Notes: generated by a model from the sequence alone, not told the origin. Positions 1-9,255 are shown, counted from the stretch's first letter. The stretch is 33,962 nucleotides of DNA from an uncultured Chthonomonas sp. (GCA_903951425.1 CAJBBX010000030.1:1-33962); one strand, 5' to 3'. Program-made: numbers and translations.

Positions 1-2287
1 CCACGTCGGTGACGAACCGGATGGGCCCCTCGCCGACAGGCACGGCCACGGTGAACTCGGCGAAGGCGGAGCCGCCGGCTCCGGTCCTCCACGGCGGGTG
101 CGCGTGGAGGTTGCCGCCCATGGGCATGAAGAAGGCGCCCGACTCGCTCTCGTTGAGCGGACCGCGGACGGCCTGCTCCGCCCCGCCGGGCCTGGTCCAT
201 CCGCAGCGGCCGTCCATCAGCCGCTCGGCCACGCGGCCCACCTCCACCGCGCGGGCCCGCACCTCGGCCACAACGCCCAGGGCGGTCCGCTGCATGCGAC
301 CCACGCTCACGCCTTCGGGCAGGCGGTCGATGTGCGGCGCGGCCAGGTCGCGCGGGGCCTCGTCGTAGGCGTACCAGGCCTCGGGATCGAGACCCAGCAT
401 CTTCCGACTGTCGTAGCAGCGCCAGCCCGCCAGCGAACCGGGTGCGGCCACCTCGCTGACACCCGTGATGACACGGGTCAACGTGCGGCTGAGTCCGTCG
501 GCGTCCAGCGTGAAGAAGGTGCCGGTGGCATCCTCGCGGTAGGCGGCACGCACGCCCTGACGACCGATGTAGGGGAAGCAGACGCCGGCGGGCCATGGGC
601 CGTCGGGATCGGGCTTCAGGTCATGTTGCGCGAATGCCCGGGCCTCGTCCAGCGCGTTCCGCAGGAAGCCTGTGGGTTCCAGCAACTGCTTGGCGCTGGG
701 CCAGCAGATGGTGGGCAGCACAGCCCAGCGCTTGTAGTTCTCGCGCCATGCGCTGTAGAGCTGCCCGTTGGCGGGTCCGGTCATCCCCAGGTAGCCGTAG
801 GGCTGCGTCCGGGCGTGGAAGAGGTACGACGAGATGGGATGCGCCATGGCCAGCCCCGGTCGGTCCCAGACGCCCTGGACGAAGTCGAGGCCTTGCGAGT
901 GGCGTTGGGCGAAAGCCTCGTAACGCATGGTGACCTCGTCGAGCCCCTCGCCGGAGAGGGCCACCTGCGGCAGCGCCTCACGCAGTTCGCGGTGGATGGC
1001 GACGTTGCCCTGGATCATCGTCATGCCGTCGATGAGGCCGTTCTCGTCATTGAAGATGCAGAGTGTCTGATCGATGTGGATGGCATCGATGGAGTAACGG
1101 TCCACCATCTCCTTCATGCGGCTCACCAGCAGCTTCCGGAACTCGGACGAGGCCGGGTTGATGTAGGCGAACTTTATGGGCGGGTCGGCGTCCCACGTCC
1201 ACCACTCCAGCGCGTGGGTGTTGGGGTTGCGCACCTGGTAGCGCTCAAAGCGGGTGTACTCGGGGCTCTTGGGGTCGATGCCGAAGTAGTTGGCGTGGAC
1301 CATCACCTTGAAGCCCAGTTCGTGGGCGCGCTTGACGAAGGCCTCGAAGCCCGGTGCGGCGTCGTAGTTCGGGTACATGCGGTCGTAGCCCGCGGCCCGC
1401 CACTGGGGGAGGTACAGCATGGTGCGCGAGGCATCGCAGCGGGTTGCCAGGGCCTCCAGAGTAGGCAGGTCGTGCTCCATAGTGACCACGAGGCGCGTAT
1501 CGCGGGCCCAGGCCGGGGTCTGCTTGGCCAGCGGCGGCGTGGGCCATGTGCGGGCCATCCAGTCTCGGTAGGGCCTGAGGCCTGCGCGCCAGTCGCCCTT
1601 GTACGCGGCCATGCGCCAGCGCACCGAGGTGCAGGCCTTCAGCGGCGCCCAGGGCGCGTTGTTCTCGGTGGTGAAGGTGAGGCGCCAGCCCGCGGGTCCG
1701 CGCTCAACGCGCAGGCGCTTGTAGCGGCCCAGGGCGTCCTCGGCCCAGACGCGGAGGCCGTGCCCGGGTCCCTCCACGAGTACGCACTGCGCTTCCCAAC
1801 TGATGGGGTAGTCGTAGCTCCACGAGGAGCCCGGCGAACCCTTGGCAAGGCGCACACCGCCGCCCGCGGGCACAAGGATGTTGTAGGTGAAGGGGATGCC
1901 GTCGATGGCCCACCGCACGCCGATGACACCCGGCTGCGGAGAGGAGGCCTCCTGGGTCACGGCGATCTCGCCGCCCACCACCGAGTAGCCCGCCCGCACC
2001 GCTCCGCCGGGCAGCCCTTGCAGCGCCGGGTAGGCCACGGCGGCGGGCTTGCCGGGCGTGGCGCCGCCTCGCGGGTTGCTCGTGATGCCATGATCGGCGC
2101 CCACGCGCAGGATGCCCGCCGAGGCCGTCCCGCCCGTGGCCAGGAGCTTGCCGCCGGCCTCCAGCCGCGTGACGGCGCCCCGGTCGAACTGCGCCGTGAG
2201 CCCCGGAGCCGTCACCCGCACCTGTGCGCCCGCACCCGTCGTGCAGAGCAGCGCCGCCGCGACCGTAAGCCAAGCCAGTCTCGTCAT
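1..2287 (-). CDS. Secreted TIM-barrel glycosidase-like protein (DUF6259/GH36-like), partial
   Basis: The frame is open from the ATG at 2287 to the window edge (762 codons), so the C-terminus is missing. The N-terminus MTRLAWLTVAAALLCTTGAGA is a typical signal peptide, so the product is exported. Residues about 25-230 look like a beta-sandwich. From about residue 250 the pattern fits a (beta/alpha)8 barrel: an FKVMVHANYFG strand, then IDAIHIDQTL near residue 400 and ALSGEGLDE near residue 445, whose Asp and Glu are plausible catalytic acids. This resembles DUF6259 and GH36-type alpha-galactosidase-like proteins, but no substrate can be named. The start is fixed by GGAG just upstream and by the preceding gene, whose TAG stop lies one base away, so the two are almost certainly co-translated. 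Base composition matches its neighbours. The exported multidomain nature is sure; the family is moderately supported. Confidence 0.75.
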   Translation of the reverse strand, partial: MTRLAWLTVAAALLCTTGAGAQVRVTAPGLTAQFDRGAVTRLEAGGKLLATGGTASAGILRVGADHGITSNPRGGATPGKPAAVAYPALQGLPGGAVRAGYSVVGGEIAVTQEASSPQPGVIGVRWAIDGIPFTYNILVPAGGGVRLAKGSPGSSWSYDYPISWEAQCVLVEGPGHGLRVWAEDALGRYKRLRVERGPAGWRLTFTTENNAPWAPLKACTSVRWRMAAYKGDWRAGLRPYRDWMARTWPTPPLAKQTPAWARDTRLVVTMEHDLPTLEALATRCDASRTMLYLPQWRAAGYDRMYPNYDAAPGFEAFVKRAHELGFKVMVHANYFGIDPKSPEYTRFERYQVRNPNTHALEWWTWDADPPIKFAYINPASSEFRKLLVSRMKEMVDRYSIDAIHIDQTLCIFNDENGLIDGMTMIQGNVAIHRELREALPQVALSGEGLDEVTMRYEAFAQRHSQGLDFVQGVWDRPGLAMAHPISSYLFHARTQPYGYLGMTGPANGQLYSAWRENYKRWAVLPTICWPSAKQLLEPTGFLRNALDEARAFAQHDLKPDPDGPWPAGVCFPYIGRQGVRAAYREDATGTFFTLDADGLSRTLTRVITGVSEVAAPGSLAGWRCYDSRKMLGLDPEAWYAYDEAPRDLAAPHIDRLPEGVSVGRMQRTALGVVAEVRARAVEVGRVAERLMDGRCGWTRPGGAEQAVRGPLNESESGAFFMPMGGNLHAHPPWRTGAGGSAFAEFTVAVPVGEGPIRFVTDV

Positions 2288-2288
2288 C

Positions 2289-5200
2289 CTATCTCCTCTG
2301 GGCTCCGGACTGCCGGACCGCCCGAAGCTCACACGCATCCCACGTCACATGCCCCTGGTCGTAGGTCACATGCAACTCGGCCTCCAGCACGAACCGCAGC
2401 TTGGCGGTGGCCGGATTGAGCCGCACCTCCAGCTTGCGGTACGGTCCCGCCGCGGTCACAGCCTCGGAGAGGTGACGCGCCATGCACTGGCCGTTCGCCG
2501 CGATCTCCTCGACGGCCAAGAGGGCGCGGTCCCCTGCCCCTTGCCCGAAGCCCTTGCCGCGCAGGTCGGCGGCACGGACCATCACGCTCGCCTCGTACTC
2601 ACGGCCCGGCACGACGCCCACGTCCTGGTAGACAAGCGTGTGGCCGTGGGCCTCGGTATGGGTGCGGAGCGCCTGCTTCCCCTCGACGATCTCAGGCATG
2701 CCCCAGTCCGGATGTTGGGCGTAGTCGCTCTCGGCCCAGATGTAGCTGCGGATCGGCGAGAGGAAGAGGTAGGTCCAATCGGCGGCCGCCTGCCTCGTGC
2801 CCAGGTCGCCCACCACGCCCGCCGCCGTCTGCTCGAACCCGGGGTTTCGCAGCAGGTTGCCGGTCCCCAGTGCGCGCGCCTCGGGCACGCAGACCGGCCG
2901 CATCCCGCCGCGGGCCTCGCCGGGTCCGACTTCCATGGCCTGGACGATGGCCTCGGCGCCGCCCCGTCCACGGAAGGTCACCGTGACGGTCCCAGATGTG
3001 GGGCGCAGGCCGTTGAAGACCAGGTCGGCCGCCCGTCCCACACCGCCGGCTGTGGCGGCGACATCCAGGCGCTCAACCGTAGGGCCACCCTCGATGACGA
3101 CATCCATAAGCCGCTCATCGACGGGTACTGATCGGCTCTCCATGAGCTTGAGGCGGAGGTGGTAGAGGCCCGGGCCCACGGTAAAGACGTGTGTGAACTC
3201 GCGGGAGTGGGCGCCGTAGCGGTAGAGCGGCGGCGAGTCGGACCCCGCCACGGACCAGCGCCGCGGATCGGTCCACCAGGCCTGCGCCACCGAATCGGTC
3301 ATGGCGCCGCTGCGGACGATCCACTCGGTGGCAGGCCTCCAGGCCGCTCCCCGAGCGTCGGTCAGGTCGTGCCGGCCCGCATAGCCGAAGACCACGCGCT
3401 GGGCGCCTCGCGGGCCGCCGCCCTCGCCGAACCCCGCGGAGCCGGCGGTAGCCGACCATATCGCGTGCGAGAGGGCCACGCGGCTCCCCTTGGAGAGCGG
3501 GCCGCCGCGCCGGGCGGCGACGATGCGGAGCTGGTGGCGAGAGTCGGACAGGCCGTTGGTGTACCAGAGCGTCTGGCCCTCCCGGCGCACGGGCGACCAG
3601 GTGTCGATGCCACAGAACTGCTTCACGCCGTCGAGGGTGACCTCCGCGCGGCCGCCGTCGGGGCCGACGCTGCCGATCAGCCGGATGCGGTTGCCCCGGA
3701 AGTCGATCCGGCGCTCGATCACGCTGCCCGCGGGCAGGGCGGCCAGCGCCAGCGAGGGCTCGGGCGTCGCGGCTCGGACCTCCACCGACCGGCACCCGTC
3801 GCGGCGCACTGTGACGATCGTGTCGCCATTCGCCAGCATCCTCACGGCATAGCCCGGCGCGACCAGGTCGGACCGCAGCCGCAGGGGGCGCCCATCGGCC
3901 AGCACGGCGGCGGGGCGGAAGGCCAGCCGCAGCACCTCGGTCGAGCGAGCAGGCGCGTCGAAAGCCGTATAGCGCACGGAGCCCGCCCCGTAGCGCACCT
4001 GTGTCAGCACCGACGTCGAGCGGACGATGTGGCTCTCGCGGCTCGCGCCCAGCCGGTCCGGGAGCCAGGCGATGGTGTTCAGCGTGTGCTTCAGGGCCAT
4101 AGGATGGGCGATCTTGAACCAGGCCCCGGCCACGATCTGGCCGCCGTCGATGTTGTCCTCCACCACGCCCGTGGCATGGCCGTCGTAGGTCGCCAGGATC
4201 GCCTGCCTGCGTCCCACCTCCGTGGCCCAGGGGTCGCCGGTGCGAACGCCCAGTTCCAGCCAGACCGGCGCCAGCTCCATGGGCCCGTACCAGTTCGACC
4301 GGCCGCAGCAGCCCGACGACTCTGGGTAGGCCCACGCGCCGGAGAAGACCCCACCGCCCGACTCGGGGGCCACCGAAGTGCGGTTCAGGAAGAGGCCCAG
4401 CATGTTCCGCGCGTCGTTGCGCCAGTTGGGGAAGAGGGACGGGTTGGCCATCAGGTAGCGGGCGGCGAACTCGGTGACGTTCTCGGCCTGCACCGGGTCG
4501 TTCCAGTCCCAGTAGTTCCGACCCCACGTATCGTGGGCGATCCAGCGCGGCAGCAGCACGTCGCGGAGGTACCGCCGCCCGGCGTCGCGGGCCGCGGCGA
4601 TCTCGCCCCTGGGGTCATGGGCGCCGGCCCGGATCAGCTCGTCGAAGAACTCCAGCAGGAAGACGACGCCGCCTGTCTGGAGGTCCTCCCACGGTACGTC
4701 CTGCGGGTTGGCGTAGCGTCCCCAAGGCATGTCGCCCTGCCGCCGGTTGCGGGCCAGGAGGAGCGCCCAGTGGGTGGCGGCATCGAGCCAGCGCCGGTTG
4801 CCCAGCATCTCGTAGGCGCGCACAAGCCCCAGCCCGGCCTCGGCTGTGATGTCCAGCTGGATGAACCCGCGCGGGTCGGGAGCGCCGTAGGGCTTCCCGC
4901 TGTTGGGCACGCTAACCAGGAAGCGGGGCCAGGGGTGCGAGGCGGAGGTGACGCCGTGGTCCAGCAGCGCGTTCGCCTGCACGGTAATGAGCCCGATGGC
5001 CGAGGCGTCGCCGCTGTAGCGGTAGTAGTCCACGAGGCCCGAGAGGATGTAGGCCGCTCGCTGGCCCAGATCGCCGTTGTCCCAGTCATTCAGCTTGGGG
5101 ATAGTGATCGCGCCGTGAGCAGCGATGGCCCACGTGCCGTTGAAGACAAAGTGCGGGGCGATGACCGGCTTGTCAGTCCAGGGGTAGCGCTTCAGCGTCT

Positions 5201-5381
5201 CGGCGGCTATCCGTGCGCGCCAGTCGAGCTGTCCGTTGAGGCCGGTGTACCAGGGCGCGATGACGCCATGCCGGTCGAGCACGGCATCGTGGGCGTAGTA
5301 GTGGGGCTTTGCCGAGACCTGCGCCGTGGCGCCGCCCGCCGTGACCACCGCCAGCGCCGCCGCAGCCAGTCGCGTCCACAT
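2289..5381 (-). CDS. Large secreted (alpha/alpha)-barrel protein with malectin-like and CBM4/9-like domains
   Basis: This encodes 1030 residues. The open frame extends upstream, but the ATG at 5381 begins a signal peptide (MWTRLAAAALAVVTAGGATA) and has GGAGGTGCGGAG just upstream, so I chose it. Residues about 30-480 are helical-hairpin rich and rich in Trp/Tyr, as in (alpha/alpha) toroid glycoside hydrolases and polysaccharide lyases. Segments such as PWEDLQTGG and SGCCGRSNWYG line what may be the active-site cleft. Residues about 480-680 look like beta-sandwiches. Residues about 683-813 resemble malectin (EFTHVFTVGPGLYHLRLKLM), and about 840-1030 resemble a CBM4/9 jelly roll (NLLRNPGFEQ start). 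The role is probably binding and cleaving a polysaccharide outside the cytoplasm; I cannot assign a GH or PL family. The next gene starts one base after its TAG. It is divergent from the LamG/GH127-like gene, so the 154-base gap should hold both promoters. Confidence 0.75.
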   Translation of the reverse strand: MWTRLAAAALAVVTAGGATAQVSAKPHYYAHDAVLDRHGVIAPWYTGLNGQLDWRARIAAETLKRYPWTDKPVIAPHFVFNGTWAIAAHGAITIPKLNDWDNGDLGQRAAYILSGLVDYYRYSGDASAIGLITVQANALLDHGVTSASHPWPRFLVSVPNSGKPYGAPDPRGFIQLDITAEAGLGLVRAYEMLGNRRWLDAATHWALLLARNRRQGDMPWGRYANPQDVPWEDLQTGGVVFLLEFFDELIRAGAHDPRGEIAAARDAGRRYLRDVLLPRWIAHDTWGRNYWDWNDPVQAENVTEFAARYLMANPSLFPNWRNDARNMLGLFLNRTSVAPESGGGVFSGAWAYPESSGCCGRSNWYGPMELAPVWLELGVRTGDPWATEVGRRQAILATYDGHATGVVEDNIDGGQIVAGAWFKIAHPMALKHTLNTIAWLPDRLGASRESHIVRSTSVLTQVRYGAGSVRYTAFDAPARSTEVLRLAFRPAAVLADGRPLRLRSDLVAPGYAVRMLANGDTIVTVRRDGCRSVEVRAATPEPSLALAALPAGSVIERRIDFRGNRIRLIGSVGPDGGRAEVTLDGVKQFCGIDTWSPVRREGQTLWYTNGLSDSRHQLRIVAARRGGPLSKGSRVALSHAIWSATAGSAGFGEGGGPRGAQRVVFGYAGRHDLTDARGAAWRPATEWIVRSGAMTDSVAQAWWTDPRRWSVAGSDSPPLYRYGAHSREFTHVFTVGPGLYHLRLKLMESRSVPVDERLMDVVIEGGPTVERLDVAATAGGVGRAADLVFNGLRPTSGTVTVTFRGRGGAEAIVQAMEVGPGEARGGMRPVCVPEARALGTGNLLRNPGFEQTAAGVVGDLGTRQAAADWTYLFLSPIRSYIWAESDYAQHPDWGMPEIVEGKQALRTHTEAHGHTLVYQDVGVVPGREYEASVMVRAADLRGKGFGQGAGDRALLAVEEIAANGQCMARHLSEAVTAAGPYRKLEVRLNPATAKLRFVLEAELHVTYDQGHVTWDACELRAVRQSGAQRR

Positions 5382-5535
5382 CTCCGCACCTCCCCGTGGT
5401 CGGCCGCCATTGCCGCGGCGCCCGGTCCCGCCTACCTGTTCACCGCGGGAGGCGCACCCTCCTGCATTCGGGCCGCCCCGACCATGCAGCCGCCGCCACG
5501 CAGGAATCCAGATCGGCCACGGCCAACTCTGCTGC

Positions 5536-8001
5536 ATGTTCGCACTCGCTTGCCTTCTCGGGCTCACGCCCGCCTCCGCGACGGCCGACGGCGGCCCCAT
5601 CCTCCATCTTGACGCGTCGGACCGCTCCACGCTCACGCTTGCCGCGGGCCGCATTTCCGCCTGGCGAAGCAAGGCGCCGGGAAGCGCGGTCCTCACGGCG
5701 GAAGCGGCCGCGGCGCGCCCCGAGTACCTGCCCGCGTCCGGCGGCAACCCCGCCTCGGTGCGGTTCGACGGCCACGGCAACGCCCTGCGCGCACTGGGCT
5801 TCGGACGCAAGGCGAAGACATGGACGCTGGCGGTGCTGGCCTCGGCCGCGAGCGACGTGCGCGGCGGCGGGCTCGTCAGCGCCTGCAACCGGAAGGGCCA
5901 CGACTACGACCCCGGCTTCACGGTGGACCTCTTCCACTCGCGAGGTCGGCTGGACGAGATCAGCGTCGAGGGCGCGGGACGCATGGCAGGGCAGCTCAAC
6001 CAGATGAAGGGCGGCCACCCGGCGGGCGGGCTCCATGTCATCGTGGTGGAGCGCGCCCCCGACCAGATACGCCTCCGCGTGGACGGAGCGCCGCAGACGC
6101 CCCGCCCCGCATCCCCGGCCGTGACGATCATGGACGAGTTGCGCGTCGGCGCCCGCTACTTCGCCGGAGCCGAGCGCGAGTACCTGAGCGGGCGCATCGC
6201 CGGGGTGCTGCTCTACGACAGGTTGCTGTCGTCGGACGAGATCAGCCGCATCGAGGCCCGTTGGGCCGTGCCCGCGGCCGCGAGGCAGGCGGACGAGGAG
6301 AGGACCATGAGGAAGGTGAAGGAGCGGATGGCCAACCGGATGGTGGCGCCCGTGACGCTGGAGAGCTGGCCCGACCTGGATACCTACGCGGCCACAACCG
6401 GCGGCAAGGCGGCGCTGACGGCGGCGCGCAAGGCGCCCGTCCGCGCCGATCTGCAGGAGGCCATCGCGCTGGCGAGCATGCATCTGAACAGCCTCTTCAA
6501 CCGCGACAAGGACGACGAGCCCTACTTCTACGCCAACCACAAGGCCGACAACAAGGGCGTCATGCTCCACTCGGTGGTCATCGGCATCCCGCACGTCGTG
6601 GGCCGCTGCCTGCTGGGCTCCATGATGGCCGAACGGCTGGCCGGGACGCCCTTCCCGCCGGCGGGGCTGGCCACGCTGGAGCGCTACCTGCGCGGCTCGT
6701 TCGACAACGAGGACCACCTCAACTCCTACTACGACCCGGAGAAGGGCAACCGGCGCTTCGTGGAGTTCCACAACATGCGCGAGGGGCTCTACGGGCTGGT
6801 GATGCTGATCCAGGACCGCAAGTCCGAGTGGGCCCGCGAGAAGGCCGGCCTCATGCTACGGACGCTGGACGCCGTCACGGACGAGAAGGGCGAGTGGTCC
6901 GTGGAACTGCTCCGCAAGCGCGGCATGGCCGACCGTTGCTCGGGCATCTCGGTCATGAACGCCTCGCGCATGGTCGACCCCCTGCTGGCGCTCCACCGCG
7001 CCACCGACGACCCGCTGGCCCTGAAGCTGGCCGGGCTCTACGCGAAGGCGTCGCTGCGCACAGGCTTTGAGCCGGACGGTCGGTTCGCGCCCATGGACCG
7101 CTCGTCCGGGCATGTCCACAGCATCACCTCATCGCTCAGCGGCATCACCGAGTACGCGCTGTTCATCGGCGACAAGGCCATGCTGGAAACTTGCCTGCGC
7201 ATCCTGGACAAGGGCGTGCCCAGCTACTTCAGCAGTTGGGGATGGGGCGACGAGGTGACGCCCGAGCACCCGGCCGACGAGCCCTCGCGCGGCGAGATGA
7301 ACCAGACCGGCGACGTCATCCGCACCTGCCTCACGCTGGGCGCCGCCGGGCAGACCGATCGCTACGAGATGGCCGAGCGCTACCTGCGGAGCATGGTTTT
7401 GCCCACGCAGCACCGCGAGGGCGAGATGCGCGCCTACCTCCACGACGCACCGAGGCCCGCCTCCGACGCCGAGCGGAACGTGCTGCTCCGCACCGTGGGC
7501 GGCTGGGCCATGCAACTGCCGAACGACCGGATGAAGGAGGGCGACTGGCCCCTCTCCACGCTCGACATCACCTCCGGAACGCTCCACGCCATGGCCGAGT
7601 GCCAGGCCCACATCGTCACCGACGACGGCGCCGCGGTGAGCCTGAACCTCCACCTCTCGGCCGACACGCCGCTGGGCGTGGTCCGCTCCGGACTGCCGCT
7701 TGAGGGGCGCCTCACCTTCGTGGCGAGGCTGGACCGGGCCGTGCGCGTCCGCATCCCGCAGTGGGTCGACGCCAAGCGGCTGGCCATCCGCGTCAACCGC
7801 GAGGCCGTCAAGCCGAAGCTGAAGGGCGGCTACGCCGAGCTCGGCCGCCTGCGGCCCGGTGACCAGGTCGAGGTCGTCTTCCCGGTCCCGGTCCGCATCG
7901 AGCGCGAGCGGGTCGACCACGTGACCTACCGCACGGTCTGGGCAGGCGCGCAGATCCTCCAGATCACACCCAGAGGCAAGGTGAGCCCGCTGCCGTGGTA
8001 G
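5536..8001 (+). CDS. Secreted LamG + GH127-like (beta-L-arabinofuranosidase-like) protein
   Basis: This encodes 821 residues from the ATG at 5536. A hydrophobic stretch (MFALACLLGLTPASA) gives a short signal peptide, but no Shine-Dalgarno is visible and the true start may lie a little upstream. Residues about 20-235 fit a LamG/concanavalin-like domain (ILHLDASDRSTLTL start). Residues about 265-700 fit an (alpha/alpha) barrel and the end is a beta-sandwich with the GH127/GH146 signature: VRIPQW, AIRVNRE, GGYAELGRLRPGDQVEV, FPVPVRI. GH127 enzymes are retaining arabinofuranosidases using a zinc-bound cysteine. Here, by eye, the E-x-C position reads E587-M-N589 and the usual Cys-Cys pair region reads L651-R652, so the zinc-cysteine site appears lost. 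The product may therefore be a divergent hydrolase with other chemistry, or a binding protein. It faces a hairpin at its 3' end and converges on the creatininase-like gene. Confidence 0.75.
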   Translation: MFALACLLGLTPASATADGGPILHLDASDRSTLTLAAGRISAWRSKAPGSAVLTAEAAAARPEYLPASGGNPASVRFDGHGNALRALGFGRKAKTWTLAVLASAASDVRGGGLVSACNRKGHDYDPGFTVDLFHSRGRLDEISVEGAGRMAGQLNQMKGGHPAGGLHVIVVERAPDQIRLRVDGAPQTPRPASPAVTIMDELRVGARYFAGAEREYLSGRIAGVLLYDRLLSSDEISRIEARWAVPAAARQADEERTMRKVKERMANRMVAPVTLESWPDLDTYAATTGGKAALTAARKAPVRADLQEAIALASMHLNSLFNRDKDDEPYFYANHKADNKGVMLHSVVIGIPHVVGRCLLGSMMAERLAGTPFPPAGLATLERYLRGSFDNEDHLNSYYDPEKGNRRFVEFHNMREGLYGLVMLIQDRKSEWAREKAGLMLRTLDAVTDEKGEWSVELLRKRGMADRCSGISVMNASRMVDPLLALHRATDDPLALKLAGLYAKASLRTGFEPDGRFAPMDRSSGHVHSITSSLSGITEYALFIGDKAMLETCLRILDKGVPSYFSSWGWGDEVTPEHPADEPSRGEMNQTGDVIRTCLTLGAAGQTDRYEMAERYLRSMVLPTQHREGEMRAYLHDAPRPASDAERNVLLRTVGGWAMQLPNDRMKEGDWPLSTLDITSGTLHAMAECQAHIVTDDGAAVSLNLHLSADTPLGVVRSGLPLEGRLTFVARLDRAVRVRIPQWVDAKRLAIRVNREAVKPKLKGGYAELGRLRPGDQVEVVFPVPVRIERERVDHVTYRTVWAGAQILQITPRGKVSPLPW

Positions 8002-8011
8002 GTATGGGACG

Positions 8012-8051
8012 GATGGGACGTATGGGTCGCTTGAGCCCCATACGTCCCATC
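8012..8051. terminator. Perfect 15-bp hairpin after the GH127-like gene
   Basis: The arms GATGGGACGTATGGG (8012-8026) and CCCATACGTCCCATC (8037-8051) pair perfectly around a 10-base loop, ten bases after the TAG of the plus-strand gene. No T-run follows on either strand, so it is not a classical intrinsic terminator. It may stop or stabilise the converging transcripts. The left arm is part of a short tandem of ATGGGACG-type units starting near 8003. Confidence 0.6.
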
Positions 8052-8173
8052 GCTCCCTACCGCCCTTACTGCACCACGTTGAAGCTCGCCGTCGCTGTCG
8101 TGGCGGCGCTGGTTGGGGGCGTCGTTTCCTCCTGTGCCGGCGCTAACCGCAAGGGCGGCCACGGAGGCCACCC

Positions 8174-9127
8174 CTATAGCCCCTCCGCCAGCTTGCGGAC
8201 CTCCTCGAAGCGGCCTTCGGCCAGGAGGCTGCCGTAGGTGCGGAGGGCGCCGGCGCCGAGGTTGCGCCAGCCGGCCCAGACCTGCTTGTGCGAGGCGGCC
8301 AGCGACACCTGGCGGTTGACGATGGCCTCCTCGGCTCGGAGGAAGGCCTCCAGCGTGGCCTCGTCCCACTTCGGCATGGCGGCGCCCACGCGGGCCAGCC
8401 TGCCGATGATGACCTCGGCGATGCGGCGGCCATCCTCGGCGGTGGCTTCGCGCGGGTCGCGGCCGCCCACGCCCTTGTGCGGCGGCTCACCCAGCCGGGT
8501 CAGGTCCACCGAGGTGGGGTCGAGGTGCACCATCAGCGAGGTCTCGCCCCAGGCCGCGTGGTCGCCCATGTAGCCCGCATCCAGCGCCAGGATGTACTCC
8601 GGCGTGCCCAGCACGGGGATGCCAAGCGCCCGTCCGGCCTGCACCGCCGTCCCGCGCACGACCATCTGCTGAGCCGCGCCGTAGTGGCCCGTGAGGATGA
8701 TGATCGCTTTGAAGCCCTGGCGCACGGCCTCACGGCAGAGGCGGTCCAGCCACGAGCGGAGCAACACCGAGTGGATGTCGTTCTCGGGCTCCATGATGAA
8801 CGTGTGCGGCTCGTCCAGCCCGCCCACGCCGCCAAAGAGCGCCGGGGCCACCAGTCCCCCACCCATCTGAGCGGCCCGCACGCAGAGGTGATGCGCCTTC
8901 ACGGCGTCGAGGCCCACGATGTTGTGCAGCCCGTGCCACTCCACGGTGCCGATCGGCATGTAGAGCGTGGGGCAGGCCTTTATGGCCGCATCAATCTCAC
9001 GCGGCCGCAGATGCTCCAGCCGCACCTCCGGCGCGGCGGCCGCCGAACCCTCCACCCCTGCGGCCAGCGCCGCCGCCCCAGCCGTCACCTCTGCCATGAA
9101 CCGCCTCCTCGCTATAGGTCGAGCCAT
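8174..9127 (-). CDS. Creatininase-family metal-dependent amidohydrolase, probably Tat-exported
   Basis: This encodes 317 residues from the ATG at 9127, with GAGGGGA seven bases upstream. The N-terminus MARPIARRRFMAEVTAGAAA carries a twin-arginine-like RRRF followed by a hydrophobic stretch, so export in folded form is likely. The creatininase (creatinine amidohydrolase) fold is shown by three motifs: VEWHGLH...D (E63, H65, H68, D74), matching the family's E-x-HG-x-H...D; GHYGA (H148) in place of the usual GHGGN; and WGETSLM (E195) in place of the usual HAGE-x-ETS. These residues bind the two metal ions and the set looks complete. Family members cleave cyclic or linear amides such as creatinine or pathway intermediates; the substrate here is unknown. 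TATCAT (complement of 9162-9167) is a possible -10 about 35 bases upstream. It lies downstream of the NACHT gene in the same direction. Confidence 0.85.
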   Translation of the reverse strand: MARPIARRRFMAEVTAGAAALAAGVEGSAAAAPEVRLEHLRPREIDAAIKACPTLYMPIGTVEWHGLHNIVGLDAVKAHHLCVRAAQMGGGLVAPALFGGVGGLDEPHTFIMEPENDIHSVLLRSWLDRLCREAVRQGFKAIIILTGHYGAAQQMVVRGTAVQAGRALGIPVLGTPEYILALDAGYMGDHAAWGETSLMVHLDPTSVDLTRLGEPPHKGVGGRDPREATAEDGRRIAEVIIGRLARVGAAMPKWDEATLEAFLRAEEAIVNRQVSLAASHKQVWAGWRNLGAGALRTYGSLLAEGRFEEVRKLAEGL

Positions 9128-9255
9128 GCCGTCCCCTCCCGTACCGCGCACCGTCGATGTGATGATACCGGATGGGCGGGGGCAAGGCAGAGCGGACCCG
9201 GACGCGCCGCCGCGGGCGGGCGCTACGCGCCGCCCAACGGCCACGTCAACGGCGA

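Noticed and set aside
98-2419. Long plus-strand open frame of 773 codons
   Set aside because: It lies antisense to the secreted TIM-barrel gene, has no ribosome-binding site, and its composition (His, Gly, Arg, Val without domain pattern) is that of the complement of GC-rich coding DNA.
3159-5612. Plus-strand open frame of 817 codons
   Set aside because: It is antisense to the (alpha/alpha)-barrel gene, which has a signal peptide, a ribosome-binding site and recognisable domains.
5382-5888. N-terminal extension of the (alpha/alpha)-barrel gene
   Set aside because: It would bury a good signal peptide, and it overlaps the opposite LamG gene; the ATG at 5381 has a ribosome-binding site.
8079-8237. 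Plus-strand TTG-initiated lipoprotein-like ORF (LVGGVVSSC)
   Set aside because: There is no ribosome-binding site, and it runs antisense into the creatininase-like gene after about 30 codons.
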